From NCBI RefSeq assembly GCF_007997285.1, contig NZ_VORX01000002.1, positions 496,001-560,000 on the forward strand: a DNA stretch of 64,000 bases, read 5' to 3'. The notes beneath the pieces are model-generated. The model saw only the letters and a program-made list of their open reading frames with translations. It had not been told where the DNA came from and ran no database searches. Shown piece by piece: positions 52,125 through 62,077 of this stretch (its first letter is position 1; every line of letters begins with the position of its first letter). The stretch is from Gelidibacter salicanalis. GTDB taxonomy: Bacteria > Bacteroidota > Bacteroidia > Flavobacteriales > Flavobacteriaceae. Both the position numbers and the translations under genes were made by a program.

Positions 52125-53375
52125 ATGTTGCTTTACTTACGCTTATTTAAAGAAAGTTTCTCCTTTGCTATAAATGCACTTACTAACAATAAGCTGCGCA
52201 CCTTTTTATCTCTTTTGGGCGTTACCATTGGTATTTTCTCAATTATTGCGGTGTTAGCAGCTGTTGATTCTCTCGATCGGAACATTCAAAATCAATTGTC
52301 AGGCTTGGATAAAAACACCATGTATTTGACTAAGTTTTCGTTCGGGCCAACTGAAGTCCCTCGTTGGCAGCGTGATAATTTTCCTCAAACTGATTATGAT
52401 GATTTTGAGTTTATCCGCAGAAATGTGCCCGATATTCAATCCTCAGCTTACGTCATATTTGGTACTCCTCAGACCGTGAAATACGGAGCAGAAACCATAT
52501 CCGGTGTAAATGTTACGCCTGTTTCCAATGAGATTTCAGATATTGAAGATGTAAAGATTGCCGAAGGGCGTTTTTATACAGAATCAGAATCCATTACAGG
52601 ATCTGCTGTAATTGTTTTAGGCCACGGTGTTGCTGAAAATTTATTTGGAAATGTAAATCCGTTAGGAAAACAAATACGAATTTACGGAAGGCGACTTACG
52701 GTGATTGGCGTGATGAAAAAAATGGGAAACAGCTTAGGGGGCAATCCGGATGATAAAGCATTTGTGCCGGCAAATTTCGTGAGACGTTTTCAGTCTGGAG
52801 GCGTAAACGGCATTGCTGGCGCTGTAATAATAAAACCCAAAAAAGGCGTTGATATGGGGGCGTTTGAAGGCGTTTTAAAACAAAAATTTAGAGCTTATCG
52901 AGCTTTGAAAGCAGGAGAGCCCGACAATTTTTTCGTCAATAAAATGTCAGGAATGACTGATGCCATTGACGGTATTATTGGTACAATGAACCTTATGGGG
53001 TGGATTATTAGTGGCTTTTCTTTATTGGTGGGAGGCTTCGGGATTGCAAACATCATGTTTGTGAGTGTAAAGGAACGGACCAACCTTATTGGTATTCAGA
53101 AATCTCTGGGAGCTAAAAATAGATTTATTCTTTTTCAATTCTTATTTGAAGCCGTCATTTTAGCCGTCATAGGTGGATTGGTAGGGCTGTTCTTAGTCTG
53201 GATTGTATCGTTAATAGCTTCTCAGTTTACGGGCGATTTCGAGTTTGTATTGTCGGCCGGGAATATGTTTTTAGGTTTTATATTGTCGACCATTATTGGG
53301 TTGATTTCAGGCGTGATTCCCGCCATATCAGCTTCTAAGCTAGATCCTGTTGAAGCGATTAGAACGGGGATGTAG
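52125..53375 (+). CDS. ABC transporter permease (MacB/FtsX family)
   Basis: A 416-residue type VII ABC permease: transmembrane helix 1 (about 24-48, TFLSLLGVTIGIFSIIAVLAA), a large periplasmic MacB domain (about 50-275), then three helices around 285-410 with the conserved GGFGIANIMFVSVKERT and GLISGVIPAISASKLDPVEAIRTGM end. Such proteins use mechanotransmission to move substrates or lipoproteins. No ATPase or adaptor gene lies next to it, so the partner must be encoded elsewhere, which is common in Bacteroidota. Confidence 0.92.
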   Translation: MLLYLRLFKESFSFAINALTNNKLRTFLSLLGVTIGIFSIIAVLAAVDSLDRNIQNQLSGLDKNTMYLTKFSFGPTEVPRWQRDNFPQTDYDDFEFIRRNVPDIQSSAYVIFGTPQTVKYGAETISGVNVTPVSNEISDIEDVKIAEGRFYTESESITGSAVIVLGHGVAENLFGNVNPLGKQIRIYGRRLTVIGVMKKMGNSLGGNPDDKAFVPANFVRRFQSGGVNGIAGAVIIKPKKGVDMGAFEGVLKQKFRAYRALKAGEPDNFFVNKMSGMTDAIDGIIGTMNLMGWIISGFSLLVGGFGIANIMFVSVKERTNLIGIQKSLGAKNRFILFQFLFEAVILAVIGGLVGLFLVWIVSLIASQFTGDFEFVLSAGNMFLGFILSTIIGLISGVIPAISASKLDPVEAIRTGM

Positions 53376-53400
53376 ATCTCGGTTTGAATAACCATAAAAT

Positions 53401-53449
53401 CAAAATGCCAATAGATAAGACTATGTATCGGCATTTGGATTTTTATTTA
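53401..53449 (+). terminator. Probable terminator of the ABC permease
   Basis: CAAAATGCC pairs with GGCATTTG (one bulge), followed by GATTTTTATTTAT. Confidence 0.5.
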
Positions 53450-53461
53450 TAGGATCTTTAG

Positions 53462-53666
53462 TGTCCGATAAAATATAAATTAACAAACTCATTTAAAGCA
53501 AGGGAGATTAGAAGATTTCCGAAATGAGACCTTGCATTTTAGAAACTGTTTCTACCGAGAGCGAATGTGCGATTTTAATTTAAATGAACGTCGTTTGTCA
53601 GTTAGTTGCAAATAAGTCTTTATTCATTATTCTTACAGCGCAGCGGTCTTGATTCTTTATCGGACA
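53462..53666. repeat. 205-bp segment bounded by an 11-bp perfect inverted repeat
   Basis: TGTCCGATAAA at 53462-53472 and its exact complement TTTATCGGACA at 53656-53666. There is no transposase inside and no obvious direct repeat outside. It may be a MITE or insertion sequence remnant. Confidence 0.45.
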
Positions 53667-53683
53667 ACAATGATATAGGATGT

Positions 53684-54142
53684 TTATTCTAAAATCGTGG
53701 CGACTTGGGCACATACAAATTCTAAAAAGCGCTCATCTGCTTCCGTAAACGGGTCTGGCGTGTTGGAATCGATGTCAATCTGCCCTATGTTTTCGCCTTT
53801 AACAAAAATAGGAATTACAATTTCAGCTTTTACCGTAATGCTACAGGCAATATAATTATCTTGTGCGGATACATCAGGAACTACAAAGTTTTGATTGCTT
53901 ACGGCGACTTGGCCACAAATACCTTTCCCAAAAGGAATAATGGTATGATCTGTTGGTGCGCCTACGTAAGGACCTAATTTTAATTCTTCCTTAGTGCCGT
54001 TTCTAAAATAAAATCCAACCCAATTGTAATGCGGCACATGTGATTCTAAAACCTCACAGATGGAAAGCAAACGCTCATCAACAGTATGGTTGTTATTAAT
54101 AATGATGGTAGTTATTTGTGGTTTAAGTTGCTCTAAATTCAT
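53684..54142 (-). CDS. GAF domain protein, free methionine-R-sulfoxide reductase-like
   Basis: A 152-residue single GAF domain matching the fRMsr family (HYNWVGFYF, GPYVGAPTDHTIIPFGKGICGQVA, IACSITVKAEIVIPIF, IGQIDIDSN). Two of the three family cysteines are present: C76 (corresponding to Cys94 of E. coli) and C100 (Cys118). The third (Cys84) is replaced by H66. It may still work through C76/C100 or may only bind a ligand. Monocistronic and convergent with the permease. Confidence 0.85.
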   Translation of the reverse strand: MNLEQLKPQITTIIINNNHTVDERLLSICEVLESHVPHYNWVGFYFRNGTKEELKLGPYVGAPTDHTIIPFGKGICGQVAVSNQNFVVPDVSAQDNYIACSITVKAEIVIPIFVKGENIGQIDIDSNTPDPFTEADERFLEFVCAQVATILE

Positions 54143-54233
54143 TGTTTAAAAGTTTTTGTAAAAGTATCTAAAATGGCCATCTTCAATTCTTCTTTTTGTA
54201 TATTTTTAACACACTAGAAACAAACTGCTGCTT

Positions 54234-54782
54234 TTGAAGGATTTGCTGGTAAAATACAAATTGGTACTTAAATTTATCCTGACGTTTTTGTTGGTTTATG
54301 GCACTTTGACATTTGCCTATAAATTTTATCTGGATAATGCCAACATCAATAACAAGACAGATGATCTTACATATTTGGTCGCGAAACAAACGGACGTATT
54401 GTTAGAAAATTTGGGCTATGATTCTGTTATCGAAAAGCATCCTGATGAACCATCTATGAAACTCATCATTAATGGCAAATATGTGGCAAGGGTAGTGGAA
54501 GGCTGTAATTCGGTAAGTATACTTATTTTATTTACCTCCTTCGTGCTGGCCTTCGTGGGGAAATTTAAAACAACCTTCCTATATATTCTGGCCGGAAGCG
54601 TACTGTTATATGTGGTGAACCTCTTTAGAATCGTAATTTTGTCTATAGGTTTGTATCATTATCCTTGGCGAAGTGAAGAGTTGCATACCGTTGTATTTCC
54701 ATTAATCATCTACGGCATGGTGTTTCTCCTTTGGATGCTTTGGGTCAATAAATTTTCGAACTTAACAAAAACCGATGATTAA
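54234..54782 (+). CDS. xrtF: Exosortase family protein XrtF
   Basis: A membrane protease-transpeptidase of the exosortase group, expected to cut C-terminal sorting signals of exported proteins. The 182 residues form about five helices with the catalytic residues C91 (VVEGCNSVSI), R132 (NLFRIVILS) and H151 (ELHTVVFP). The start codon is TTG (54234), giving MKDLLVKYKL, the usual XrtF N-terminus. The gene overlaps its dedicated partner by 8 bp. No substrate with a sorting tail is seen in the window. Confidence 0.93.
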   Translation: MKDLLVKYKLVLKFILTFLLVYGTLTFAYKFYLDNANINNKTDDLTYLVAKQTDVLLENLGYDSVIEKHPDEPSMKLIINGKYVARVVEGCNSVSILILFTSFVLAFVGKFKTTFLYILAGSVLLYVVNLFRIVILSIGLYHYPWRSEELHTVVFPLIIYGMVFLLWMLWVNKFSNLTKTDD

Positions 54783-55212
54783 AGTGGTTAACTTAATGTT
54801 GCTATTGTTGCTTTTTGGGATGTTAATTCTGATTCGAGCCTTTGAACACGATTTGTTTTATGACCCATACCTCACGTTTTTTGAGAATGATTATCTTTAT
54901 ATAGACAATCCGCGTCGGGAAGTTTTGAAATTGACTTTGTTTACTACCTTGAGATTTTTACTCAACTCATTAATTTCATTAGGCATACTTTTTGTCTTTT
55001 TTGATGATCGGAGCGTGGTAAAGTTTTCAGCACTCATCTATACTGCTGCTTTTATCGTGCTGCTGGTGCTGTACCTTTATTTTGTTATAAATCCGAATAA
55101 GGAAGATTATTACATCTTTTTTAATATCAGACGTTTCTTAATCCAACCATTATTGCTCTTGTTGCTGCTGCCCGCTTTTTACTATAACCAACTCAAATCT
55201 GAAAAAAGTTAA
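54775..55212 (+). CDS. Exosortase F system-associated membrane protein
   Basis: A 145-residue protein with about four transmembrane helices (7-24, 55-75, 80-100, 125-140) that always accompanies XrtF in flavobacteria. Conserved-looking RAFEHDLFYDPY and NIRRFLIQP segments flank the helices. Its role is unknown; an assembly or membrane partner of XrtF is likely because of the invariable linkage and the 8-bp overlap. Confidence 0.9.
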   Translation: MIKVVNLMLLLLLFGMLILIRAFEHDLFYDPYLTFFENDYLYIDNPRREVLKLTLFTTLRFLLNSLISLGILFVFFDDRSVVKFSALIYTAAFIVLLVLYLYFVINPNKEDYYIFFNIRRFLIQPLLLLLLLPAFYYNQLKSEKS

Positions 55213-55248
55213 GGTTTAAAATTTGTAGGTGATACTGGCAATATTTTG

Positions 55249-55256
55249 TAATTTTG
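55249..55256 (+). promoter_or_regulatory. Predicted -7 box (TAATTTTG) for the HYC_CC_PP gene
   Basis: Exact TAnnTTTG match only 5 bp before the ATG at 55262; TTTG lies 23 bp further upstream as -33. Confidence 0.45.
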
Positions 55257-55261
55257 CAGCG

Positions 55262-55672
55262 ATGGCTCATAAAATCAATCATAAAATTGTCTCAGTAGTA
55301 CTAGCGCTTCTAGTATTGCTCTCAACTGTGTCCATTGCTTTGGAAAAGCATTTTTGTGGAGATGTATTGATTGATGTGGCTATTTTTTCCCATCCTGATT
55401 CTTGCGGCACGGATATGTCTACAACGGCTTTGAATTCTGAGGATAAAGCCTGTTGTCAGGATGTCTTAGAAATTGTGAAAGGTCAGGACCAATTAAAAAA
55501 AGCGTCATTTGAAGACTATAGTCTTGAGCAGCACGTGTTCGTTACCGCTTTAATTTATTCATATAGTCACTTGTTTGAGGAACTAACTCCTCAGGCTATA
55601 TCACACCAAGAGTATTCTTCACCTCATTTGATTGCGGACATCCAAGTTCGGAATCAAGTCTTCATTATTTGA
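55262..55672 (+). CDS. HYC_CC_PP family exported cysteine protein
   Basis: A 136-residue protein with a signal or anchor helix (8-27) and the family's cysteine pattern: H30-F-C32, C48 (HPDSCGT) and C64-C65 (KACCQD). The ATG at 55262 is used; an upstream in-frame start at 55229 would put a poor extra segment before the helix. Family members lie before TonB receptors and HMA proteins in Bacteroidota, as here. The vicinal Cys-Cys and His-Cys pairs suggest binding of a soft metal such as copper (inference). Confidence 0.82.
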   Translation: MAHKINHKIVSVVLALLVLLSTVSIALEKHFCGDVLIDVAIFSHPDSCGTDMSTTALNSEDKACCQDVLEIVKGQDQLKKASFEDYSLEQHVFVTALIYSYSHLFEELTPQAISHQEYSSPHLIADIQVRNQVFII

Positions 55673-55834
55673 TGTATTTGTTAAAGTAATCTTTGATTAC
55701 TTACCTATTTTTCGGAAAAGCTGCCATGCCCAATAATCTGTTAAGAGATTGCTACGGGTTGCATAGTTCCAAACCTACTTTCTGTACTGTACTCATCAGT
55801 ACGCTAAAACGAATTCACTTATATAAAATCAATA

Positions 55835-58087
55835 ATGAAAAACATAGTTTACCTCCTTTTGCTTCTCCCGACGCTAATTTTTTCTCAAGAAAAAATTGAC
55901 GGCGTTATCGTAGAGCTTACGGAACAAAAAAAGACCTTCCCACTTCCGGGAGCCAATGTATATTGGTTGGATTCCACCATCGGGTCAACTACTGACATCG
56001 ACGGAAAATTCAGTATTCCCTTTTATAAAGAGTACAACAAATTAGTCATTAGTTATGTGGGTTATAAAACCGATACAATTACGGTCAACTCAGCAAGATC
56101 TATCAAACACACGCTTCGAGCCACTGGAGAGCTCAGTGAAATTACCGTGACCTCGCGCAAGCAAGCCACATCAAAATCATATTTACAATCCGCAAATGTG
56201 ATGTTTGTCAGCAGCGATGAATTATTGAAAGCGGCGTGTTGCAATCTTTCGGAAAGTTTTGAAACCAATCCCTCTATTGATGTCAATTTTGCGGATGCGG
56301 TTACTGGAACACGACAAATAAAAATGTTGGGTTTAACCAGTCCATACATCTTAATCACTTCAGAAAATATTCCAACCATACGTGGCGCATCTCAAGCTTA
56401 CGGCCTCAGTTTTACACCCGGTACTTGGGTAGAAAGCATTCAAATAACCAAAGGTGCGGGAAGCGTAGTGAATGGTTTTGAAAGCATTGCAGGACAAATT
56501 AATACCGAATTGGTGAAACCCACCACGGACAACGCTCTGTTTGTAAATCTTTACGGCGCCAGCAGTGCGCGTTTAGAGGCGAATGTGCATATGAACACTC
56601 AGGTGAGCGACAAATGGAGTACAGGCTTGTATCTACACGGCAACACCCACAATCAGAAGCATGATGTCAATGACGATGGCTTTATGGACATGCCTATTTA
56701 CAATCAAATTAACTTGATGAACCGCTGGCAATATACCAATGCTGAAAAGGGTTTTGTGAGTTTTATCAACCTTAGTTATTTAGATGATACCAAGCAGACG
56801 GGGCAGGTCAATTTTAATCCGGGTACGGATAAGCTCACCACTAATGCCTGGGGCAGTGAGATTGATACTAGAAGGTTTGATGTATCCTTAAAGTCTGGCT
56901 ATGTCAATCCTGATATTCCTTGGCAGACGCTAGGGTTTCAATCGGCGTTTAGCAGCCATAAACAAGAATCTTATTTCGGCCTGCGTCAATATGATATTTT
57001 GCATAATAGTTTATATGTTAACGGTATCTATAACACCATTATCAGCGATTCTAGACATAAGATAAAAACTGGTGTTAGTTACACTTACGATCATTATGAT
57101 GAACTGGTGCTCACCGAAGATTTTGAACGTACAGAAAACTCTATTGGTGCATTTTTGGAGTACAATTTTGATAATTTAGAGCAATTGAATCTGACCGCAG
57201 GGATCCGCATTGATCGGCGCAATCTTTTGGGAACCTTTGTAACACCACGCCTGCATGCGCGTTATACGCCATGGGAAAAATCGGCTTTACGGGTTTCCTT
57301 TGGAAGGGGCAAGCGCAGTGCGAGCATCTTTGCTGAAAACCAAAATATTTTTGCGACGTCAAGAGCACTATTGATTAATGGTGGCGCTCCTTTGGGGAGT
57401 TCTAAAGGTGCTTACGGCTTGGACCCAGAAATAGCTTGGAACTATGGCGTGTCATTTTTACAAGGGTTTAATTTGTTTGGCAACAAGGCTGATGTCACTG
57501 TAGATTACTACAGGACAGATTTCCAAAATCAAATTGTGGTCGATTATGAAAATCCGCTTCAACTGAATTTTTATAACCTCGATGGTGAAAGTTATGCTAA
57601 CAGTTTTCAACTCGAATTCAATTATAATGTATTTGAAGGTTTCGATTTTAGAACCGCTTACAAGTATTACGACATTAAAACACAATACAATTCCGGGAAG
57701 TTAGAAAAGCCTTTAACTCCTAAACATCGCGTTTTCGGAAATGTATCTTACCAAACAAAACTTAAGGAAAATTTGGCGCAATGGAAATTTGATGCGACTT
57801 ATAATTGGTTGGGCGAACAACGTTTTTCCTCTACCGCTAGCAACCCTGTGCAATACCAATTACCTGAATATTCTGAGACAGTAGGGACGCTGAACGTGCA
57901 GGTTACCAAGGTGTTTTCCGAAAAATTTGAAGTATATTTAGGAGGCGAAAACATTACGGACGTACGCCAGAATAATCCAATTTTAGGAGCAGATGACCCT
58001 TTTGGAGCAAATTTTGATACAACCTTTGTCTATGGGCCAATTTATGGCAGTATGTATTACGCCGGATTGCGATTTAAAATTAAATAA
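55835..58087 (+). CDS. TonB-dependent receptor, probable metal or metallophore transporter
   Basis: A 750-residue outer membrane receptor: signal peptide (1-18), carboxypeptidase-regulatory-like domain (about 20-95, LPGANVYWLDSTIGSTTDIDGKFS), plug (about 105-225) and a 22-strand barrel ending in the aromatic residue pattern YYAGLRFKIK. The plug carries the vicinal C135-C136 (KAACCNLSES), unusual in this compartment. It is followed 8 bp later by an exported HMA protein and preceded by the HYC_CC_PP protein. A role in copper or other soft-metal uptake is the best guess. Confidence 0.92.
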   Translation: MKNIVYLLLLLPTLIFSQEKIDGVIVELTEQKKTFPLPGANVYWLDSTIGSTTDIDGKFSIPFYKEYNKLVISYVGYKTDTITVNSARSIKHTLRATGELSEITVTSRKQATSKSYLQSANVMFVSSDELLKAACCNLSESFETNPSIDVNFADAVTGTRQIKMLGLTSPYILITSENIPTIRGASQAYGLSFTPGTWVESIQITKGAGSVVNGFESIAGQINTELVKPTTDNALFVNLYGASSARLEANVHMNTQVSDKWSTGLYLHGNTHNQKHDVNDDGFMDMPIYNQINLMNRWQYTNAEKGFVSFINLSYLDDTKQTGQVNFNPGTDKLTTNAWGSEIDTRRFDVSLKSGYVNPDIPWQTLGFQSAFSSHKQESYFGLRQYDILHNSLYVNGIYNTIISDSRHKIKTGVSYTYDHYDELVLTEDFERTENSIGAFLEYNFDNLEQLNLTAGIRIDRRNLLGTFVTPRLHARYTPWEKSALRVSFGRGKRSASIFAENQNIFATSRALLINGGAPLGSSKGAYGLDPEIAWNYGVSFLQGFNLFGNKADVTVDYYRTDFQNQIVVDYENPLQLNFYNLDGESYANSFQLEFNYNVFEGFDFRTAYKYYDIKTQYNSGKLEKPLTPKHRVFGNVSYQTKLKENLAQWKFDATYNWLGEQRFSSTASNPVQYQLPEYSETVGTLNVQVTKVFSEKFEVYLGGENITDVRQNNPILGADDPFGANFDTTFVYGPIYGSMYYAGLRFKIK

Positions 58088-58095
58088 ATAAAATT

Positions 58096-58461
58096 ATGAA
58101 AAGAATAGTATTAGTAGTAGCCTTATTGATCGGAACGGTCAGCATGGCACAAAACAAAAACGCCAAAGCGAGCATTGAAGTAGACGGGGTTTGTATGATG
58201 TGTAAAGAGCGCATTGAAAAAGCGGCCATAAAAGCCAAAGGCGTAAAAATTGCCACTTGGGATGTCAATACCCATGAATTGAAATTAATTTTTGATGAGC
58301 GCAAAACCAGTTTAAAGGCCATACAACAAAGTATCGCTGATGTTGGCCATGACACCAAAGAAATTAAAGCGACGGATGAAGCTTATAATAGTTTACATGC
58401 CTGTTGTTATTATAGAGATGAGGCCGTTAAGGACGATCATAAGGATGATAAACAACAATAG
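58096..58461 (+). CDS. Exported heavy-metal-associated (HMA) domain protein
   Basis: A 121-residue protein with a signal peptide (1-19), a ferredoxin-like HMA domain with the metal-binding motif C33-M-M-C36 (VDGVCMMCKERIEKAA), and a C-terminal tail with H101-A-C103-C104 and a His/Asp/Lys-rich end (DDHKDDKQQ). Exported HMA proteins may carry Cu(I) or related ions to or from the receptor encoded immediately upstream. The CC-plus-His tail adds a second possible site. The following terminator ends the cassette. Confidence 0.9.
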   Translation: MKRIVLVVALLIGTVSMAQNKNAKASIEVDGVCMMCKERIEKAAIKAKGVKIATWDVNTHELKLIFDERKTSLKAIQQSIADVGHDTKEIKATDEAYNSLHACCYYRDEAVKDDHKDDKQQ

Positions 58462-58504
58462 GGGTTTATCATATAGTTTCACAAAGTGTGAAGATCACAT
58501 AAAG

Positions 58505-58536
58505 AAAATGCCCCAATAAATTTGGGGCATTTTTTA
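58505..58536. terminator. Bidirectional terminator between the HMA gene and groL
   Basis: AAAATGCCCCAA/TTGGGGCATTTT stem with a short loop and T runs on both strands, stronger on the + strand. Confidence 0.9.
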
Positions 58537-58562
58537 TGAATTTAAGTTTGATGTTATTAAAA

Positions 58563-60197
<1,635 letters not shown>

Positions 60198-60319
60198 TTA
60201 TTTAAAATTTTAAACTTTCAAAAATCAATCATAAAATTTCAGAGTATGATAGCTGATCAGGTTGAAAGTCTTAATAATTTATGTTTTATTTTATTGTCCG
60301 ATGGTTATCGGGATTGCAA

Positions 60320-60595
60320 TTAAATAATTGCCAGGACATCACTTTCACGCATGATCAAATAATCTTTGCCTTCAAGTTTTAATTCTGTTCCTGCATATTT
60401 TCCGTAAAGAACAGTTTCACCAACCTTTACAGTAATTGGATTTTTTTTGGTTCCAGCACCAACGGCAACAACTTTACCTTTTTGAGGCTTTTCTTTAGCG
60501 TTGTCTGGAATGATAATTCCTGAAGCAGTTTTGGTTTCAGCTTCTACAGGTTCAATAAGAACACGGTCTGCCAATGGTTTAATGTTTAATCCCAT
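60320..60595 (-). CDS. groS: Co-chaperonin GroES
   Basis: The 10-kDa lid of the chaperonin. The 91-residue chain has the [14 protein letters not shown] start, the mobile loop ([19 protein letters not shown]) that contacts GroEL, and [26 protein letters not shown]. First gene of the groS-groL pair. No CIRCE inverted repeat (TTAGCACTC-type) and no exact TAnnTTTG box is seen upstream; a -24/-12-like element is noted at 60666-60680. Confidence 0.98.
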   Translation of the reverse strand: MGLNIKPLADRVLIEPVEAETKTASGIIIPDNAKEKPQKGKVVAVGAGTKKNPITVKVGETVLYGKYAGTELKLEGKDYLIMRESDVLAII

Positions 60596-60665
60596 AGTTT
60601 TATTATAGTTTTAGTCACGATACACGTGACAGGTTAATTAAATTTGTTTAATGGATTATGTAGTT

Positions 60666-60680
60666 GCGAAAAATGTGCCA
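60666..60680 (-). promoter_or_regulatory. Sigma-54 (-24/-12)-like element upstream of groS
   Basis: Read on the minus strand: TGGCACATTTTTCGC. It keeps the spacing GG-N10-GC and the TGGCAC half of the sigma-54 consensus; the -12 half is TCGC instead of TTGC. It lies 71 bp before the groS ATG. This could be chance. Confidence 0.3.
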
Positions 60681-60714
60681 TGGACACTGAACTGACAAAG
60701 TTTCAGTAACAAAA

Positions 60715-60745
60715 AATGCCAACAAATTTTGTTGGCATCTTTTTA
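60715..60745 (-). terminator. Rho-independent terminator of the lptE-TPR-secG run
   Basis: ATGCCAACAAA/TTTGTTGGCAT hairpin followed by six T residues on the minus strand; it separates secG from groS. Confidence 0.9.
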
Positions 60746-60769
60746 TATTTTGTAAGGTATTACAAATAT

Positions 60770-61123
60770 TTAATTTGTAGTATCAATTGGGGTAGTAGTA
60801 TTAACCGCAGGAGCTGCTGGAGTTACAGGCGCAGGCATGCTGGTAGACGTGTTAGGATCTAATGCTTTAGATTCAGTAGTTCCAGTGGCACCATCAATAG
60901 CAACATTAGAAACCAAGATCAGGGCTAATAATACTGTAGCTAAAATCCAGGTACTTTTATCTAAAAAGTCAGTTGTTTTCTTAACACCACCTAATTGCTG
61001 AGAGCCACCACCTCCAAATGATGAAGACAAGCCGCCTCCTTTTGGATTTTGAACCATAATGACAACCACCAATAGAAAAGATACAATGATGATAAGGACT
61101 AAAAATATTGTAAATGTACTCAT
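60770..61123 (-). CDS. secG: Preprotein translocase subunit SecG
   Basis: Small inner-membrane subunit of SecYEG. Two transmembrane helices (about 4-24 and 58-78) flank the conserved QNPKGGGLSSSFGGGG loop. The 117 residues include a Thr/Pro/Ala-rich C-terminal tail (VTPAAPAVNTTTP) typical of Bacteroidota SecG. It lies 3 bp after the TPR protein gene. Confidence 0.96.
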   Translation of the reverse strand: MSTFTIFLVLIIIVSFLLVVVIMVQNPKGGGLSSSFGGGGSQQLGGVKKTTDFLDKSTWILATVLLALILVSNVAIDGATGTTESKALDPNTSTSMPAPVTPAAPAVNTTTPIDTTN

Positions 61124-61126
61124 GCG

Positions 61127-62068
61127 CTATTTGGTATTATTTGCTTGTATTTGTTTTACCGCTTTAATTTGGTCTGCAAAGAAACCACTTTTTTCTGGAT
61201 ATTTCAAAATTAAAATTTTATAAGATTGAATTGCTTTATCGTAGTTTTTTTGCTCTAAATAAATGCGCGCCAAAGTCTCCGTCATGAAGTTATCATTCTG
61301 AACCAGTTGACTTTGTGCGAGATTAACTGTAGGTTTTGTTTCCTTTATCGGCGCAATTTTTGGATTGGTAGTGATGAATTTGTCGATTAAATCTAATTTT
61401 TTTTCTAAAGCCGACTCGATTTTAGGCTCTGGAATTGACGCTTTTTCAGAGCTTTTAATTTGAGGTTTAGTACCCTCTTCTTCACGTTCAATGGGTTTAA
61501 AACTTGTAATTTTTAACCAATGGGCAAAAGAATGGGTTTCATTTTTATCAAAGAGCAATGGCTTGCCTATCTGCAGCTGTTCTTCGGGCGAGGGTTGGAT
61601 GTTTTTGACATCGACCGCTATATTCGGTTCTTTAGGAAGAGTTGTTGCTGAGTGCTCTTTTTCTTCGAATAAATCCGGATCTAAAACCCGCTCGCTATCT
61701 TTTACTTGCTGTTTTAAAGTATCATCCAAGGTGACACTTTTATGCACGGAAATATCATCCGCATCCGTAACCTCAATATTCTTTAAAAGTTCTGTATTCT
61801 GTTTGATGAGTTTAGAAATCTCATTCTGATTGAACGCTTCCGAAGTGATAAAATCGAACAAAATACTTCGGTCGGTGGTATAGGCGGCGGTGATTCTCAG
61901 TTCTTGATTGTAAGCCGCGCTTTCCTTTGTCTTTAATCCTTTTAGATACAAGGCTCGTGCGGCCTGAAAATAAGGATAATCGGCTACAATATCGCCCACG
62001 TTTGAGGTGTGTACCGCGTTTAACTCTTCAGGATGACTGAGTAAATATGTAAAGTCTTGTGTGTTCAC
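61127..62068 (-). CDS. Tetratricopeptide repeat protein
   Basis: A 313-residue soluble protein: the N-terminus (FTYLLSHPEELNAVHTSNVGDIVADYPYFQAARALYLKGL, about 5-45) resembles a helical repeat unit, the middle is acidic and low in structure (about 110-230), and one clear TPR stands near the end (TLARIYLEQKNYDKAIQSYKILILKYP). It has no signal peptide. Position between lptE and secG is common in flavobacteria, but no function is known. Confidence 0.8.
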   Translation of the reverse strand: MNTQDFTYLLSHPEELNAVHTSNVGDIVADYPYFQAARALYLKGLKTKESAAYNQELRITAAYTTDRSILFDFITSEAFNQNEISKLIKQNTELLKNIEVTDADDISVHKSVTLDDTLKQQVKDSERVLDPDLFEEKEHSATTLPKEPNIAVDVKNIQPSPEEQLQIGKPLLFDKNETHSFAHWLKITSFKPIEREEEGTKPQIKSSEKASIPEPKIESALEKKLDLIDKFITTNPKIAPIKETKPTVNLAQSQLVQNDNFMTETLARIYLEQKNYDKAIQSYKILILKYPEKSGFFADQIKAVKQIQANNTK

Positions 62069-62077
62069 GTTATAAGA

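Larger units (their letters stand above)
53376..53683. other. Noncoding stretch with terminator and inverted-repeat bounded element
   Basis: 308 bp between the convergent permease and GAF genes. A terminator-like hairpin lies at 53401-53449 and the rest is mostly a 205-bp segment bounded by an 11-bp inverted repeat (53462-53666). No protein-coding signal was seen. Confidence 0.6.

Noticed and set aside
53162-53375. The ABC permease as part of a local MacAB-type operon
   Set aside because: No ATPase or membrane-fusion gene lies next to it on either side, so only the permease is called.
60596-60769. CIRCE operator upstream of groES
   Set aside because: No TTAGCACTC-N9-GAGTGCTAA or close variant was found; only a short ACTGA/TCAGT repeat is present.
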